From contig CBFICB010000001.1 of the NCBI GenBank assembly GCA_965661005.1, positions 372,001 to 436,000 of the forward strand: a stretch of DNA of 64,000 nucleotides, in the 5' to 3' direction. Source of the stretch: UBA5109 sp965661005 (GTDB lineage: Bacteria > Pseudomonadota > Gammaproteobacteria > Pseudomonadales > Pseudohongiellaceae). Both the position numbers and the translations under genes were made by a program. The notes under the pieces are model-generated. The model was not told the DNA's origin. It saw only the letters and a list, made by a program, of their open reading frames with translations, and made no database searches. This document shows positions 42,866-52,437 of the stretch, piece after piece (position 1 is the first letter of the stretch; each line of letters begins with the position of its first letter).

Positions 42866-43438
42866 TTATTGGCGTTGGTCGTAATCCAGCGAAAAATTTT
42901 GCAATGCACTTATATCGGCTTGTAGTAAATAAGGCATCGCCGAATCCAGTTTGGCATCCTCCCAGAACCACCATTGCAGTGATTCCAGTATGGCAACTTC
43001 TGCATCTGTGAAACGCATTTTTATGGCTTTGGCAGGATTACCAGCAACGATGCTATAAGGGGCCACATCAGCTGTCACGACTGCGGAAGATGCAACTACT
43101 GCACCATTGCCGATACGGCATCCGGATAATATTTTTGCATCATCACCAATCCATACATCGTGCCCAATAATGACATCACCTTTCGTGGCAGGATGTCCGC
43201 TTATATGTCGTGCACTATCCCGAAACTCTGAAAAGGGGTAGGTCGTTATCCAATCGACTCTATGATTACCACCTAAATATATTTTTACGTCATCAGCAAT
43301 TGAACAATAGGCGCCGACTTTAAGGGTTGCTGGCTCTCCCCAATGCAAAATAGTGGGTTCTCCATAAGTTCCAACACCGACCTCATAAAGCTCCTTCCAG
43401 GAAGGCTGTGTTTTTTTGAATAGCGCCTTAAGTTTCAA
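42866..43438 (-). CDS. CatB-like xenobiotic acetyltransferase (left-handed beta-helix)
   Basis: A 190-residue trimeric hexapeptide-repeat acyltransferase. Repeats run from about residue 35 to 150 (PATLKVGAYCSIADDVKIYL, GDVIIGHDVWIGDDAKILSG, IGNGAVVASSAVVTADVAPY, IVAGNPAKAIKMRF). The conserved His of HDVWIG is typical of the Vat/CatB group, which acetylates chloramphenicol or streptogramins, but many chromosomal relatives are not resistance enzymes and modify sugars. The N-terminal 30 residues include an unusual lead-in. It is a single gene. Confidence 0.85.
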   Translation of the reverse strand: MKLKALFKKTQPSWKELYEVGVGTYGEPTILHWGEPATLKVGAYCSIADDVKIYLGGNHRVDWITTYPFSEFRDSARHISGHPATKGDVIIGHDVWIGDDAKILSGCRIGNGAVVASSAVVTADVAPYSIVAGNPAKAIKMRFTDAEVAILESLQWWFWEDAKLDSAMPYLLQADISALQNFSLDYDQRQ

Positions 43439-43660
43439 TACTATTTCCCGTAAGTCTTGGACTGTTTTTGTTAATTAAAAATTTACATTACTGGATACTA
43501 AAAACATTATCAATAAGAGTATTAGTCGCCACAGCAGCAGATTATTACAGCGATAGCAATACAGCGATAAGACCAGGATGCTGAAATAAAAAGAGTGATA
43601 TGCTAGATTTTTTTAAATGATGAATTAAATAAAAGAATTTTGCCTCTTGAGGAAGATGTT

Positions 43661-45232
43661 ATGCGTCAGTTAATCAACATTAAAAAGTCGTTTCCCGAGT
43701 TTCAATTCGTGCTTAAAAATATATTGTTTTGCATAGGGGCATTGTTATTCAGTAGTAGTTTACCGGCCCAGAACTTAAGCGCACTGGATGTTAGCCAGCT
43801 TATTAATGAATACCGTGCGCCGATGGAAAAAGTGATTCTTCAGGATTTTATTGAATTACTTTCCATGCCAAATATTCCTGATAATCAGGATGATATGGAT
43901 CTTAATGTAGAACATATCAGCACCTTATTGGAAGCAAGAGGCTTTACTACCCGTCGTCTTCAAGCAGGAGGTTCCCCCTATATTTATGCCGAGCTGATGC
44001 AGCCTACGGCAAGTGAAACCTTACTTTTATATGCGCATTATGATGGTCAACCGGTGCAAGTTGAAAATTGGGCATATCCACCTTTCACCCCGACTTTGCT
44101 GGACGCCACCTTGCAAGAGGAAGGCCAGCCTGTTGATGTTGATGCCTTTACCGGAAGTTTTGACCCAGAGTGGCGCCTGTATGCTCGTTCTGCCGGGGAT
44201 GACAAAATGCCTATCATTGCGCTGCTGCATACACTGGATGCATTGGCAGCGAATGATATTGAGCTATCGGTGAATCTGAAAATCCTGTTTGACGGAGAAG
44301 AAGAAAGAGGGTCTCCAACGCTTGGCAATATCATTGATGCTTATCCAGGCCTGCTGGAGGCTGATTTAATGCTTTTTTGTGATGCGCCTATGCATCAATC
44401 TCGAAATGTACAGCTGGTATTTGGTGTCCGTGGAGTTAAAACGCTCAATATGACGGCATATGGGGCTAATAGGCCCCTGCATAATGGGCATTATGGAAAC
44501 TGGGCGCCGAATCCATTTATGCAATTAGCGTATTTGCTGACCAGTATGCGTGATGAAACAGGCCGCATTCTCGTTGAAGGTTATTATGATGATGTCGCAC
44601 CTATTAGTGACCTGGAACGTTCAGTCATTGCGGCAATACCGGATATAACAGAATCGTTGAAAGATGAGCTTGCCATTAATACGCCAGAAGGGAATGGCGC
44701 CAGAATAGAAGAGCTGGTTATGTTGCCAGCCTTGAATGTGCGAGATATGTCCGGCGGGAGCATAGGTAACGCTATATCGTCGAGTGCCACAGTTGCATTA
44801 AATCTGAGGCTGGTTGCCAATCAAGAGCCTGAAAGGGTCGAATCTTTAATTGAAGCGCATATCGCTGAGCAAGGCTTTCATATTGTGTATGAAGATCCTA
44901 GCGATGAAATTCTCCGTAATAATGAAAAGGTCATAAAACTTGACTGGATTGGCAAAGGCGGTCTTGGCATTCGTACACCCATGGACGGAGAGATGCCACT
45001 GCGACTGGCTCAGCTTTTACAAAGCGTGATACCAGAGCTGATTCTTACGCCAAGCATGGGAGGCGGTTTACCCCTGGAAGCTTTCACTACTCGAATGGAT
45101 ATGCCGATTATCGTTTTACCATTGGCCAATCATGATAATAATCAACATGCTGAAAATGAAAATATTCGGCTGCAAAACATTTGGGATGCTATGGCACTTT
45201 ACGGCGTCATTCTTGCTAATTTTGGTCTCTGA
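43661..45232 (+). CDS. Exported M20-family metallopeptidase
   Basis: A 523-residue M20/M25/M40 peptidase. The start at 43661 is chosen for the GAGGAAG ribosome-binding site 5 nt upstream; a TTG at 43640 would add 7 residues. A signal peptide (NILFCIGALLFSSSLPAQ, cleavage near 36) is followed by the di-zinc peptidase domain with LLYAHYDGQPV (His and Asp), RSAGDDKMPII and ILFDGEEERGSPTLG. The dimerisation insert and C-terminal HDNNQHAENE come after. Substrates are likely small peptides or acylated amino acids in the periplasm. Confidence 0.9.
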   Translation: MRQLINIKKSFPEFQFVLKNILFCIGALLFSSSLPAQNLSALDVSQLINEYRAPMEKVILQDFIELLSMPNIPDNQDDMDLNVEHISTLLEARGFTTRRLQAGGSPYIYAELMQPTASETLLLYAHYDGQPVQVENWAYPPFTPTLLDATLQEEGQPVDVDAFTGSFDPEWRLYARSAGDDKMPIIALLHTLDALAANDIELSVNLKILFDGEEERGSPTLGNIIDAYPGLLEADLMLFCDAPMHQSRNVQLVFGVRGVKTLNMTAYGANRPLHNGHYGNWAPNPFMQLAYLLTSMRDETGRILVEGYYDDVAPISDLERSVIAAIPDITESLKDELAINTPEGNGARIEELVMLPALNVRDMSGGSIGNAISSSATVALNLRLVANQEPERVESLIEAHIAEQGFHIVYEDPSDEILRNNEKVIKLDWIGKGGLGIRTPMDGEMPLRLAQLLQSVIPELILTPSMGGGLPLEAFTTRMDMPIIVLPLANHDNNQHAENENIRLQNIWDAMALYGVILANFGL

Positions 45233-45288
45233 TAAAACCAAGTGGGCAGACTTTAGTGACATTTATTAATAACAGGGAGAGATCCTTG

Positions 45289-46575
45289 CTATAAGGTCGT
45301 AAAAAATATTGCGGCAAGAAAGCCTAGCAAGGTTGAAATACCTGTGACGCCGCCGCCACGATGGTAGGCTTCAGGTAACATGGTTTCTGCTATTACGGTT
45401 AACATGGCACCTGCGGCTATGCCTTCAACCATAGAGAAGGTGCTGAGACTTATTCCCACAAAGTAAATGCTGCCAAGCCAGGCGCCAATTCCTGTAAATA
45501 ACATTAGCGAGCTCCACATAGTGAGAATTCGATTAAAGCTATAACCCTGCTCACGCATGCCCAGCGAGCTGGAAAATGCCTCGGGGAAGTTGGAAAGGAA
45601 CAAGCCTGCGATTAAGGATAAGCTGATACTGGCATGTAGCATACTGGAACCAATAACGAATGACTCTGGAATACCATCCAGAAAGATGCCCAGCCAGATA
45701 GCTAGAGGTGCAGCACTAAAGCTTGTTGCAGCTTTCTGAATATCACTGGCTGTTGGCGGAGAAATGGCCGCATCCACTCTATGCTTGGCTTGGTCAAACC
45801 AATCCTCAGCTTTATTTTCATTCAATGAATTTTCTACGACCAGCTCTTTTAGTCTATGTTCGCTTAGCTCTTTGATGGCTTTAGCAAAACTCGGAGTCTT
45901 TTGAACAAGTTCATCGAAATCATCTTTCTGTATTTCCCATGCAGTCACCTTGCCATCGGCTAGAATAGTCGCTGTATGTACACCTCCTGTTAACAAGGCG
46001 ATTTCGCCGACAACATCATTCGGGCCTAAAACAGTAATTTGGTGATGATGCGCATCATCAATTACTTTTACTCGACCTTCATCGATTATATAAAGGCACT
46101 CAGCTCCTTTGCCCTGACGCATAAGTGCTTGGCCAGGATGAAAAGTCTGGCGTTCTATAAGTGGGACCAGATGTCGCATCTGCTCGGGAGGCAGAGCATT
46201 AAAAAGAGGAGAGCGACTTAAACGCTTGAATACCCGTTTAAAGTCTCTGCTTTTGGAACGCGAAAGATAACTAACCGTAGTACCAACTTTACGAAGGAAG
46301 CCGCCTTGACTGTTAATCCATTTATTTAAGGTCACAAATAGAGTCCCGCCGATCAGACAGCCAACAGCGAGCTGATAATAGTGGTCCCTTTCCAGAGCTT
46401 CACCGACAAGGTCAATAGTAAGCGCTGCCAGTAGAGCACCGCCACCAAAGGCCATTAATGCAGCAATAACTCTATTGCCGGGCGACCAGAATCTGGCAAC
46501 GATTGCGCCTAAAGGTAATGAGGCCGCACTGATTAAACCAAAGATAAATGCTTGCAGGGCAATGGATTCTGGCAT
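45289..46575 (-). CDS. ZIP-family metal transporter with an inserted cyclic-nucleotide-binding domain
   Basis: A 428-residue fusion. Residues 1-90 hold three helices of a ZIP-type transporter (GLISAASLPLGAIVARFWSP, MAFGGGALLAALTIDLVGEA). A cNMP-binding domain (about 130-250) follows, with FHPGQALMRQGKGAECLYII, NDVVGEIALLTGGVHTATIL and FDELVQKTPSF. Residues 285-428 hold five more helices with GIFLDGIPESFVIGSSM and FLSNFPEAFSSSLGMREQGY, matching ZIP motifs with changes: SNFPEA replaces HEIPHE, so a key metal His is absent. The metal and the nucleotide are unknown. The domain split suggests ligand-gated transport. Confidence 0.85.
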   Translation of the reverse strand: MPESIALQAFIFGLISAASLPLGAIVARFWSPGNRVIAALMAFGGGALLAALTIDLVGEALERDHYYQLAVGCLIGGTLFVTLNKWINSQGGFLRKVGTTVSYLSRSKSRDFKRVFKRLSRSPLFNALPPEQMRHLVPLIERQTFHPGQALMRQGKGAECLYIIDEGRVKVIDDAHHHQITVLGPNDVVGEIALLTGGVHTATILADGKVTAWEIQKDDFDELVQKTPSFAKAIKELSEHRLKELVVENSLNENKAEDWFDQAKHRVDAAISPPTASDIQKAATSFSAAPLAIWLGIFLDGIPESFVIGSSMLHASISLSLIAGLFLSNFPEAFSSSLGMREQGYSFNRILTMWSSLMLFTGIGAWLGSIYFVGISLSTFSMVEGIAAGAMLTVIAETMLPEAYHRGGGVTGISTLLGFLAAIFFTTL

Positions 46576-46735
46576 GCTTATGTTTTAATTAAATAAGGAA
46601 TTAGACTGCTCTTATGTTTGATATAGTAGATTTAAGCAGGGCCATACAACAATACTTTTATCAGTTATCTTGCAGGCCCTTGTTTTTTATCAAGCTCTTT
46701 GTTTAATACGTTATTTTTGCAGCCCAGGAGAGTAT

Positions 46736-47914
46736 ATGAAATTAATTATTAAATTACTGCTGGGAATTATAGCTGGACTAATCATTGGCCTGTTTGCTCC
46801 GGTATTTATTGTTCGATTTTTAGTGACTATCCAAACCATTATTGGTGCATTAATTGTTTTCCTCATACCATTTATTATTTTGTTTTTTATTAGTCATGGA
46901 ATATCAAGTCTGCCACATTCATCAGGCAGAATTTTGGGCTTAACCATAGGAACTGCTTATATTTCAACGATAGTTGCAACATTTAGTGCCTGTGCGATTG
47001 GGTTATTTTTACTGCCAACTTTATTAAATGGAGTCGATCCAGCATCTGTTAATGTTGAGACTACAGAATTAGTACCTTTTTTAAATTTTAGTGTTGCACC
47101 TGTAATGGATGTAGTAACGGCATTGTTGACGGCATTTTTATTTGGCATCGGTGTCCAGCTGACTTCATCCAGCGTCAATACCGGCGCTTTAAAAGAGTTA
47201 ATAGCCCAAGGAAAGTTAATCATTGAAATTGCGATAAGAAAAGTCGTGATTCCTCTCCTGCCTTTTTATATTGCTGGCATATTTACTAATCTGGCAGCTA
47301 GCGGTACAGCATTTGTCTATCTCTACACCTTTGCCAAAGTATTGCTCTTGGTCATCATTCTGCACTGGTTATGGATTTTTATACTTTATGGCCTTGCGGC
47401 CTATGTATCAGGTAGAAATATATTTAGTCTAATTAAAGTCATGCTGCCTGCTTATTTAACGGCCATTGGCACTATGTCCAGCGCGGCGACAATTCCGGTT
47501 ACTTTACGGCAGGCTCGAGAAAATAAAATATCGGAACCTACACGTGAGTTTGTGATACCACTTTGTGCATCGATTCATTTGTCTGGCAGCTCAATCACCA
47601 TCATAACCTGTGCTGTCGCCGTCATGCTTTTAACTCCCTCTCTAGCGACGCCCGGTTTGCTGATGCTAATTCCTTTTATCCTGACTCTGGGGGTGATTAC
47701 TATTGCGGCGCCGGGTGTTCCTGGCGGTACTATTTTGGCTGCACTAGGCATACTTTCAAGCATACTGGGTTTTGATGAAACGGCATTAGCACTAATGATA
47801 GCCTTGTTTCTGGCTCAAGACAGTTTTGGTACCGCATGCAATATTATTGGTGATGGCGCGATAGCTGTCATCATTGATATGCAAGTAGACACTGTAAATT
47901 CTGAGAAGGAATAA
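46736..47914 (+). CDS. Dicarboxylate/amino acid:cation symporter (DAACS family)
   Basis: A 392-residue symporter from the ATG at 46736 (CCAGGAGAG ribosome-binding site). An earlier frame start at 46670 would add 22 residues before the conserved first helix. About eight helices and two re-entrant hairpins are expected. The marker stretches are TAIGTMSSAATIPVTLRQAR, FVIPLCASIHLSGSSITIIT and ITIAAPGVPGGTILAALGIL, matching GltP/DctA-type transporters. Its substrate is probably glutamate, aspartate or a C4 dicarboxylate. It is convergent with the sugar porter. Confidence 0.9.
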   Translation: MKLIIKLLLGIIAGLIIGLFAPVFIVRFLVTIQTIIGALIVFLIPFIILFFISHGISSLPHSSGRILGLTIGTAYISTIVATFSACAIGLFLLPTLLNGVDPASVNVETTELVPFLNFSVAPVMDVVTALLTAFLFGIGVQLTSSSVNTGALKELIAQGKLIIEIAIRKVVIPLLPFYIAGIFTNLAASGTAFVYLYTFAKVLLLVIILHWLWIFILYGLAAYVSGRNIFSLIKVMLPAYLTAIGTMSSAATIPVTLRQARENKISEPTREFVIPLCASIHLSGSSITIITCAVAVMLLTPSLATPGLLMLIPFILTLGVITIAAPGVPGGTILAALGILSSILGFDETALALMIALFLAQDSFGTACNIIGDGAIAVIIDMQVDTVNSEKE

Positions 47915-47933
47915 ATTTTTAACGCTGAAGAAA

Positions 47934-49415
47934 TCAGCTTAATTTATTCAATTCTGGTTCAATTTCATCCGCATTATGAAAAACTTGTTCGCCTGTCCAG
48001 AGGGCTTCAAGCTCTTCAAGCGTCTTACCTTTTGTTTCGGGGACCAAACGCCAAACAAAAATGAAGGTGACCACACTTAATACGGCAAAGATTAGATAGG
48101 GCAGAGCGCCGTTAAAAGTTTGCGTGTTTAACTCACTACTATTAACAACAGGAAAGCTGTTGGCAACAATAGCATTGAATAACCATTGAGCTGCAACGGC
48201 AATCGACATCGCAATACTGCGGATAGTATTGGGAAATATCTCTGACAGCAAAACCCAGACTACGGGTCCAAGAGACATGGCAAATGAGCCGATAAATAAT
48301 AAAATCGCGAGTAATGAAAGAATGCCGATTTGTTGGGTGTACAGGCTCAGTGTCAAGATGCTTAGACCTAAAAACATCCCGGTGGTGCCAATGAGCATCA
48401 ATGGCTTACGACCCCACTTGTCAATGGTGAAAATTGCGATAAAGGTAAAAACTAAATTGACACCGGCCGTCCATAGTTGTTGCTTCAGAGCATCTTCGGG
48501 ACCATAGCCAAGAGCGTTACTGAAAATTTCAGCGCCATAATAAAGAATAGCGTTGATGCCGGTAACCTGCTGAAAAACAGAAAGCATAATTCCAATAAAT
48601 AAAATAAACCCCATGCCCTTGGTCGTAAGTGTGACCCGGTGGTGGTCACTGGTATCGGAAAAAGATAATGCGATATCTTCCAGTTCAAGTGTGGCTTCTT
48701 CTTTAGTTGCGGTGATCTTTGCCAAAACTTCCTCTGCCTCAGTTCTTCGGCCTTTTAACATCAGCCATCGAGGAGTGTGCGGAACGAAAAAAAGTAGAAT
48801 AAAAAATACTCCGGCAGGAATTAGCTCTGACCACAGCATGATTCGCCATCCACGCTCTACATTCCAGGTGTGAAGCTCGGCATTAGCCAAGGCCGAGAGG
48901 TTTTGTGCACCAGAGTTTCCGATAAAGTAGGTAACAACAAATACAACAAAAAAACCAATTACTACCGCCAGTTGATAGTAGGAAACCATCTGGCCTCTTT
49001 CTTTGGGAGGAGAGATTTCTGCGATATACATTGGGGCTGTCATTGATGCCATTCCGACACCTAAACCACCCAGAATGCGATAGATAGCCAAGGCAGATAG
49101 AGAATCAGCAGCTCCTGAACCCCAGGCTGAAAGAATAAATAAAGCAGCAGAAAAGATAAGCGTAAATTTCCGGCTGATTTTTTTAGTCAGATAGCCGCTA
49201 ATCAAAGCCCCTATGAGACAGCCATATATGGCGCTGCTTACTGCCCAGCCTTGTTCTGCATTGCTTAATTCAAAATATTCAGTGAAGTAAAGCTGGCTTC
49301 CAGAAATAACACCCGTATCGTAACCAAACAGCAGGCCTCCCATGGCAACAACAGCAGTAATAAATAAAATGGTGATTCGGTTAAGTTTTGTATTGTAAGT
49401 CACTTCCTCGTTCAA
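47934..49415 (-). CDS. Sugar porter family MFS transporter
   Basis: A 493-residue major-facilitator permease of the sugar porter family with 12 helices. Hallmarks are GGLLFGYDTGVISGSQLYFT, YRILGGLGVGMASMTAPMYI, the PHTPRWLMLKGRRTEAEEVL loop, FQQVTGINAILYYGAEIF and PETKGKTLEELEALW at the end. It probably imports a monosaccharide with protons (relatives are xylose/galactose/glucose carriers). It is divergent from metY, with 133 bp between the starts. Confidence 0.93.
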   Translation of the reverse strand: MNEEVTYNTKLNRITILFITAVVAMGGLLFGYDTGVISGSQLYFTEYFELSNAEQGWAVSSAIYGCLIGALISGYLTKKISRKFTLIFSAALFILSAWGSGAADSLSALAIYRILGGLGVGMASMTAPMYIAEISPPKERGQMVSYYQLAVVIGFFVVFVVTYFIGNSGAQNLSALANAELHTWNVERGWRIMLWSELIPAGVFFILLFFVPHTPRWLMLKGRRTEAEEVLAKITATKEEATLELEDIALSFSDTSDHHRVTLTTKGMGFILFIGIMLSVFQQVTGINAILYYGAEIFSNALGYGPEDALKQQLWTAGVNLVFTFIAIFTIDKWGRKPLMLIGTTGMFLGLSILTLSLYTQQIGILSLLAILLFIGSFAMSLGPVVWVLLSEIFPNTIRSIAMSIAVAAQWLFNAIVANSFPVVNSSELNTQTFNGALPYLIFAVLSVVTFIFVWRLVPETKGKTLEELEALWTGEQVFHNADEIEPELNKLS

Positions 49416-49548
49416 ATTTTAATCCTTTATATCAATATTATTTTTATCTGAAGCCTGACAGAAGGTAGTATAGAATTGGTTGTTTACGTTATATTGGACC
49501 GTGAGATCAAGAAGACTAACATAATCACAAAAAAATTGAGGATTAAAG

Positions 49549-50823
49549 ATGAAACTTGAAACGATAGCCCTCCATTCTGGATATGATGGAGATCCTGCGA
49601 CTAATGCAGCCACAACACCAATTTATCAAACGACTTCTTATACCTTTGATAATACCCAACACGGTGCTGATCTATTTAACCTGGCGGTCCCAGGTAATAT
49701 TTATACCCGCATCATGAATCCGACTACAGCGGTATTGGAAGCCCGCTTGACTGAAATGGAGGGCGGCATAGGAGCCTTGGGTGTGGCATCAGGTATGGCA
49801 GCTATTACTTATGCGATTCAGGCTATTACAAAAGTTGGTAGCAATATCGTCAGCACATCGCAGCTTTATGGCGGTACTTATAATTTCTTTGCCCATACCT
49901 TGCCCTCTCAGGGAGTAGAAACAAGGTTTGCATCCTTTGATGATCATGCAGGTCTGGAGGCATTGATTGATGAGAACACTCAGGCTCTTTTTTGTGAAAC
50001 CATTGGCAACCCTGCAGGTAATGTCGTTGATATAGAAGCTCTGGCTAATATTGCTCATAAACATGGCGTACCTTTGATCGTTGATAATACTGTTGCAACA
50101 CCATTTTTATGCAAGGTTTTTGAATTAGGAGCTGATATTGCAGTTCATTCCTTAACCAAATATATCGGAGGACATGGTACTTCCATAGGGGGAATTATTG
50201 TTGATTCAGGCAAGTTTGACTGGTCAGCCAATAAAGAAAAATATCCAATGTTAAATGAGCCAGATCCCTCCTACCATGGCGTGGTGTATACCGAAGCGCT
50301 TGGTGAAGCGGCATATATTGGCCGTTGCCGTGTGGTGCCCTTGCGCAATACAGGCGCAGCACTATCACCGATGAACGCTTTCCAGATCATGCAAGGTTTG
50401 GAAACGCTGGGCTTGAGGATGGAGCGACATTGTGAAAATGCACTTAAAGTTGCCGAGTATCTTGAAGCTCATGATCAAGTGGAATGGGTTAACTATGGCG
50501 GTTTAAAATCCAGCCCTTATTATGAGGTTTGCCAGAAAATAGTTGGCGGTCGCCCATCCGGTATTTTGACCTTTGGTATCAAAGGTGGTGAAGCAGCAGG
50601 GGCTAAATTTATTGATGCACTACAGATGATTTTGCGACTGGTGAATATTGGCGATGCAAAATCTCTGGCTTGTCACCCCGCATCTACAACTCATAGACAA
50701 TTAAATGACGATGAGTTGGCAACCGCCGGAGTGAGCAAGGAAATGGTTCGTTTATCGATAGGAATAGAACACATCGATGATATTATTGCTGATATTAAGC
50801 AGGCTTTAGCAGCAGCAAAATAA
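49549..50823 (+). CDS. metY: O-acetylhomoserine sulfhydrylase (MetY)
   Basis: A 424-residue PLP enzyme of the Cys/Met metabolism family. The PLP lysine is Lys204 (AVHSLTKYIGGHGTSIGG); other marks are IYTRIMNPTTAVLEARLTEM, VASGMAAITYAIQAI and SLACHPASTTHRQLNDDE. MetY makes homocysteine directly from O-acetylhomoserine and sulfide. Length (about 425) fits MetY and not the shorter MetB/MetZ. No met-box or SAM riboswitch could be recognised upstream. It is a single gene with its own terminator. Confidence 0.93.
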   Translation: MKLETIALHSGYDGDPATNAATTPIYQTTSYTFDNTQHGADLFNLAVPGNIYTRIMNPTTAVLEARLTEMEGGIGALGVASGMAAITYAIQAITKVGSNIVSTSQLYGGTYNFFAHTLPSQGVETRFASFDDHAGLEALIDENTQALFCETIGNPAGNVVDIEALANIAHKHGVPLIVDNTVATPFLCKVFELGADIAVHSLTKYIGGHGTSIGGIIVDSGKFDWSANKEKYPMLNEPDPSYHGVVYTEALGEAAYIGRCRVVPLRNTGAALSPMNAFQIMQGLETLGLRMERHCENALKVAEYLEAHDQVEWVNYGGLKSSPYYEVCQKIVGGRPSGILTFGIKGGEAAGAKFIDALQMILRLVNIGDAKSLACHPASTTHRQLNDDELATAGVSKEMVRLSIGIEHIDDIIADIKQALAAAK

Positions 50824-50847
50824 TATAACTATTAGCTAGTTGAGCAT

Positions 50848-50886
50848 AAAAAAGGGCGAAGTATTTTAAATATTTCGCCCTTTTTA
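50848..50886. terminator. Bidirectional Rho-independent terminator after metY
   Basis: A hairpin of AAAAAAGGGCGAAGTATTT and AAATATTTCGCCCTTTTT pairs over 15 or more bases with A and T runs on both sides. It lies between the convergent metY and the membrane-anchored gene at 50916, so it can serve both. Confidence 0.92.
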
Positions 50887-50915
50887 TTTAAGCTTTTAAT
50901 GTAATAGGCTTTTCT

Positions 50916-51566
50916 CTAAAAAATGCCGTAATCAATAATTTCACTATAATAGCCGGTGACATTTAGAGTAATAGTGACAGGCTCTTCATTGATATTTAAA
51001 AATAACCATCCATGCTCACCATAAAATGGAGCCGTTAAGGAGCCGCTACTTTTATTCAGGCCTTCCTGCCTTTCTTTGTAACGGACGAAGAAATCAGGGC
51101 CAAAAGATTCCTCGTGTCCATGGAAGTCGAAATAAACATTTTTACCATCAGCCACCTCCCATGAATAGACAATAACTTTGCCTTGATCCAGTACCGTTTT
51201 AATTTCTGTTTGTTCAAAAGCCCCCAACTCAATAGTCATGCTCATAGAGCTAGCTTCTTCTGGTTGATCCTGAAATACCGAAGGGTTTGGCAGAGGGGTA
51301 GGTTCGCCAAACATGGGAATTTCAACCTCGCGAATGACTTCGTTACCACCGATGATGTCGGTAATCTCGACAGTTTCATATGGTTGTTCAGCAAGATCGT
51401 TCAAACCAGTCAAAGCTCCGAAACCTGTTGGGTCAACCCCATATTCGGCTGGTAGCACAACCAGTGCCAGTAACACCATAGCCAAGACGATAGTGGCAAT
51501 AGTTGCCTTGACTAAATTGTTAACTGAAGGAGCTTCAGTTTCTTGGTTTGGATTATTCTCGCTCAT
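50916..51566 (-). CDS. Membrane-anchored partner protein of HupE/UreJ (unknown function)
   Basis: A 216-residue protein with a short N-terminal cytoplasmic tail and one helix near residues 20-40 (ATIATIVLAMVLLALVVLPA). A periplasmic region follows, with PAEYGVDPTGFGALTGLNDL near 45 and a beta-rich C-terminal part (KVIVYSWEVADGKNVYFDFH and GEHGWLFLNINEEPVTITLN). This family is often found next to HupE/UreJ-type permeases, and here it lies 56 bp upstream of one on the same strand. A metal-handling role is possible but unproven. Confidence 0.7.
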   Translation of the reverse strand: MSENNPNQETEAPSVNNLVKATIATIVLAMVLLALVVLPAEYGVDPTGFGALTGLNDLAEQPYETVEITDIIGGNEVIREVEIPMFGEPTPLPNPSVFQDQPEEASSMSMTIELGAFEQTEIKTVLDQGKVIVYSWEVADGKNVYFDFHGHEESFGPDFFVRYKERQEGLNKSSGSLTAPFYGEHGWLFLNINEEPVTITLNVTGYYSEIIDYGIF

Positions 51567-51622
51567 TTGGCTTTCCTTAATATTTTATTAATTGAACTTA
51601 TAAAATTTCTAAAGTTGATGTT

Positions 51623-52315
51623 TTAGGCTATTAGGTAGCCTGTTAATTGATAACCGAAGAGCATAAAGCCTGCAGTCATAATTATGAGATTAGTGGTTAC
51701 CGCCCCTTTGATGAAACTTTCATGTTGTCGCCAATATTGGAAGGCAAGTAAAATAAATGCCAATGCGGCCAGTTGTCCCAACTCCACCCCAATATTGAAA
51801 CTTAGCATATTGCCTACTAGCCCCTCTTGAGTAAGAGCCAAGTCTTGAAGCTTGGTTGAAAGTCCAAAGCCGTGAACCAGGCCAAATAAAAAAACAGCAG
51901 CTTTTGTGTTGATAACAATGCCAAGGCGTTTAAAGCCACCGATATTTTCAAATCCCTTGTACACAACTGACAAACCAATAATTGCGTCTACTATATAGGC
52001 ATCCGCTCGTATTCCTCCAAGAACACCAAGCAACAAGGTAATACTATGACCTATTGCAAAAAGGCTGACGTAAAGAGCCACATCCTTCATGCGGTATAAA
52101 AAAAAGATTACACCTGCCAGAAATAACAAATGATCGTAACCGGTAAACATATGTTTTGCCCCAAGATAAAGGTAGGGGAAAAAACTAAAACCTGTAACGC
52201 TTTCCAAAAAGGCGGCATCTTCACCGGAGACGCCATGCCCAAAGGCGGTGCCTGTAAAAAGTATTAAGGGTAAAAAGTATAAAATGCAAGATATGTGCTT
52301 TTGAATTAGTTTCAT
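51623..52315 (-). CDS. HupE/UreJ-family permease
   Basis: A 230-residue membrane protein. A signal-like N-terminus (FLPLILFTGTAFGHGVSG) is followed by six helices. The first carries the family HupE motif LGAKHMFTGYDHLLFLAGVI, and FGLVHGFGLSTK appears near residue 150. HupE/UreJ proteins are linked to nickel or cobalt uptake beside hydrogenases and ureases, but no such genes are here; other relatives are of unknown role. By strand and spacing it forms a pair with the anchored protein at 50916. A cobalt role could support the nitrile hydratase at 39 kb, but this is a guess. Confidence 0.85.
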   Translation of the reverse strand: MKLIQKHISCILYFLPLILFTGTAFGHGVSGEDAAFLESVTGFSFFPYLYLGAKHMFTGYDHLLFLAGVIFFLYRMKDVALYVSLFAIGHSITLLLGVLGGIRADAYIVDAIIGLSVVYKGFENIGGFKRLGIVINTKAAVFLFGLVHGFGLSTKLQDLALTQEGLVGNMLSFNIGVELGQLAALAFILLAFQYWRQHESFIKGAVTTNLIIMTAGFMLFGYQLTGYLIA

Positions 52316-52437
52316 AACTTATCGAAGTTTATTTTATTTATGCCAGATTCTACTCTGGCTAAGGGCTTTTGTAACCCTTATGACTTCAATTATGAAGATT
52401 ATCAAGTTTAGTTTCATATTTATTTCGCATTCCTTTA

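Noticed and set aside
42866..43438. CatB-like gene as an antibiotic resistance gene
   Set aside because: The hexapeptide acetyltransferase family is broad and chromosomal members often act on sugars; no mobile context.
49416..49548. SAM riboswitch or MetJ boxes before metY
   Set aside because: Only an AGAAGACT-like octamer is present; no repeated met boxes and no riboswitch-like stem pattern.
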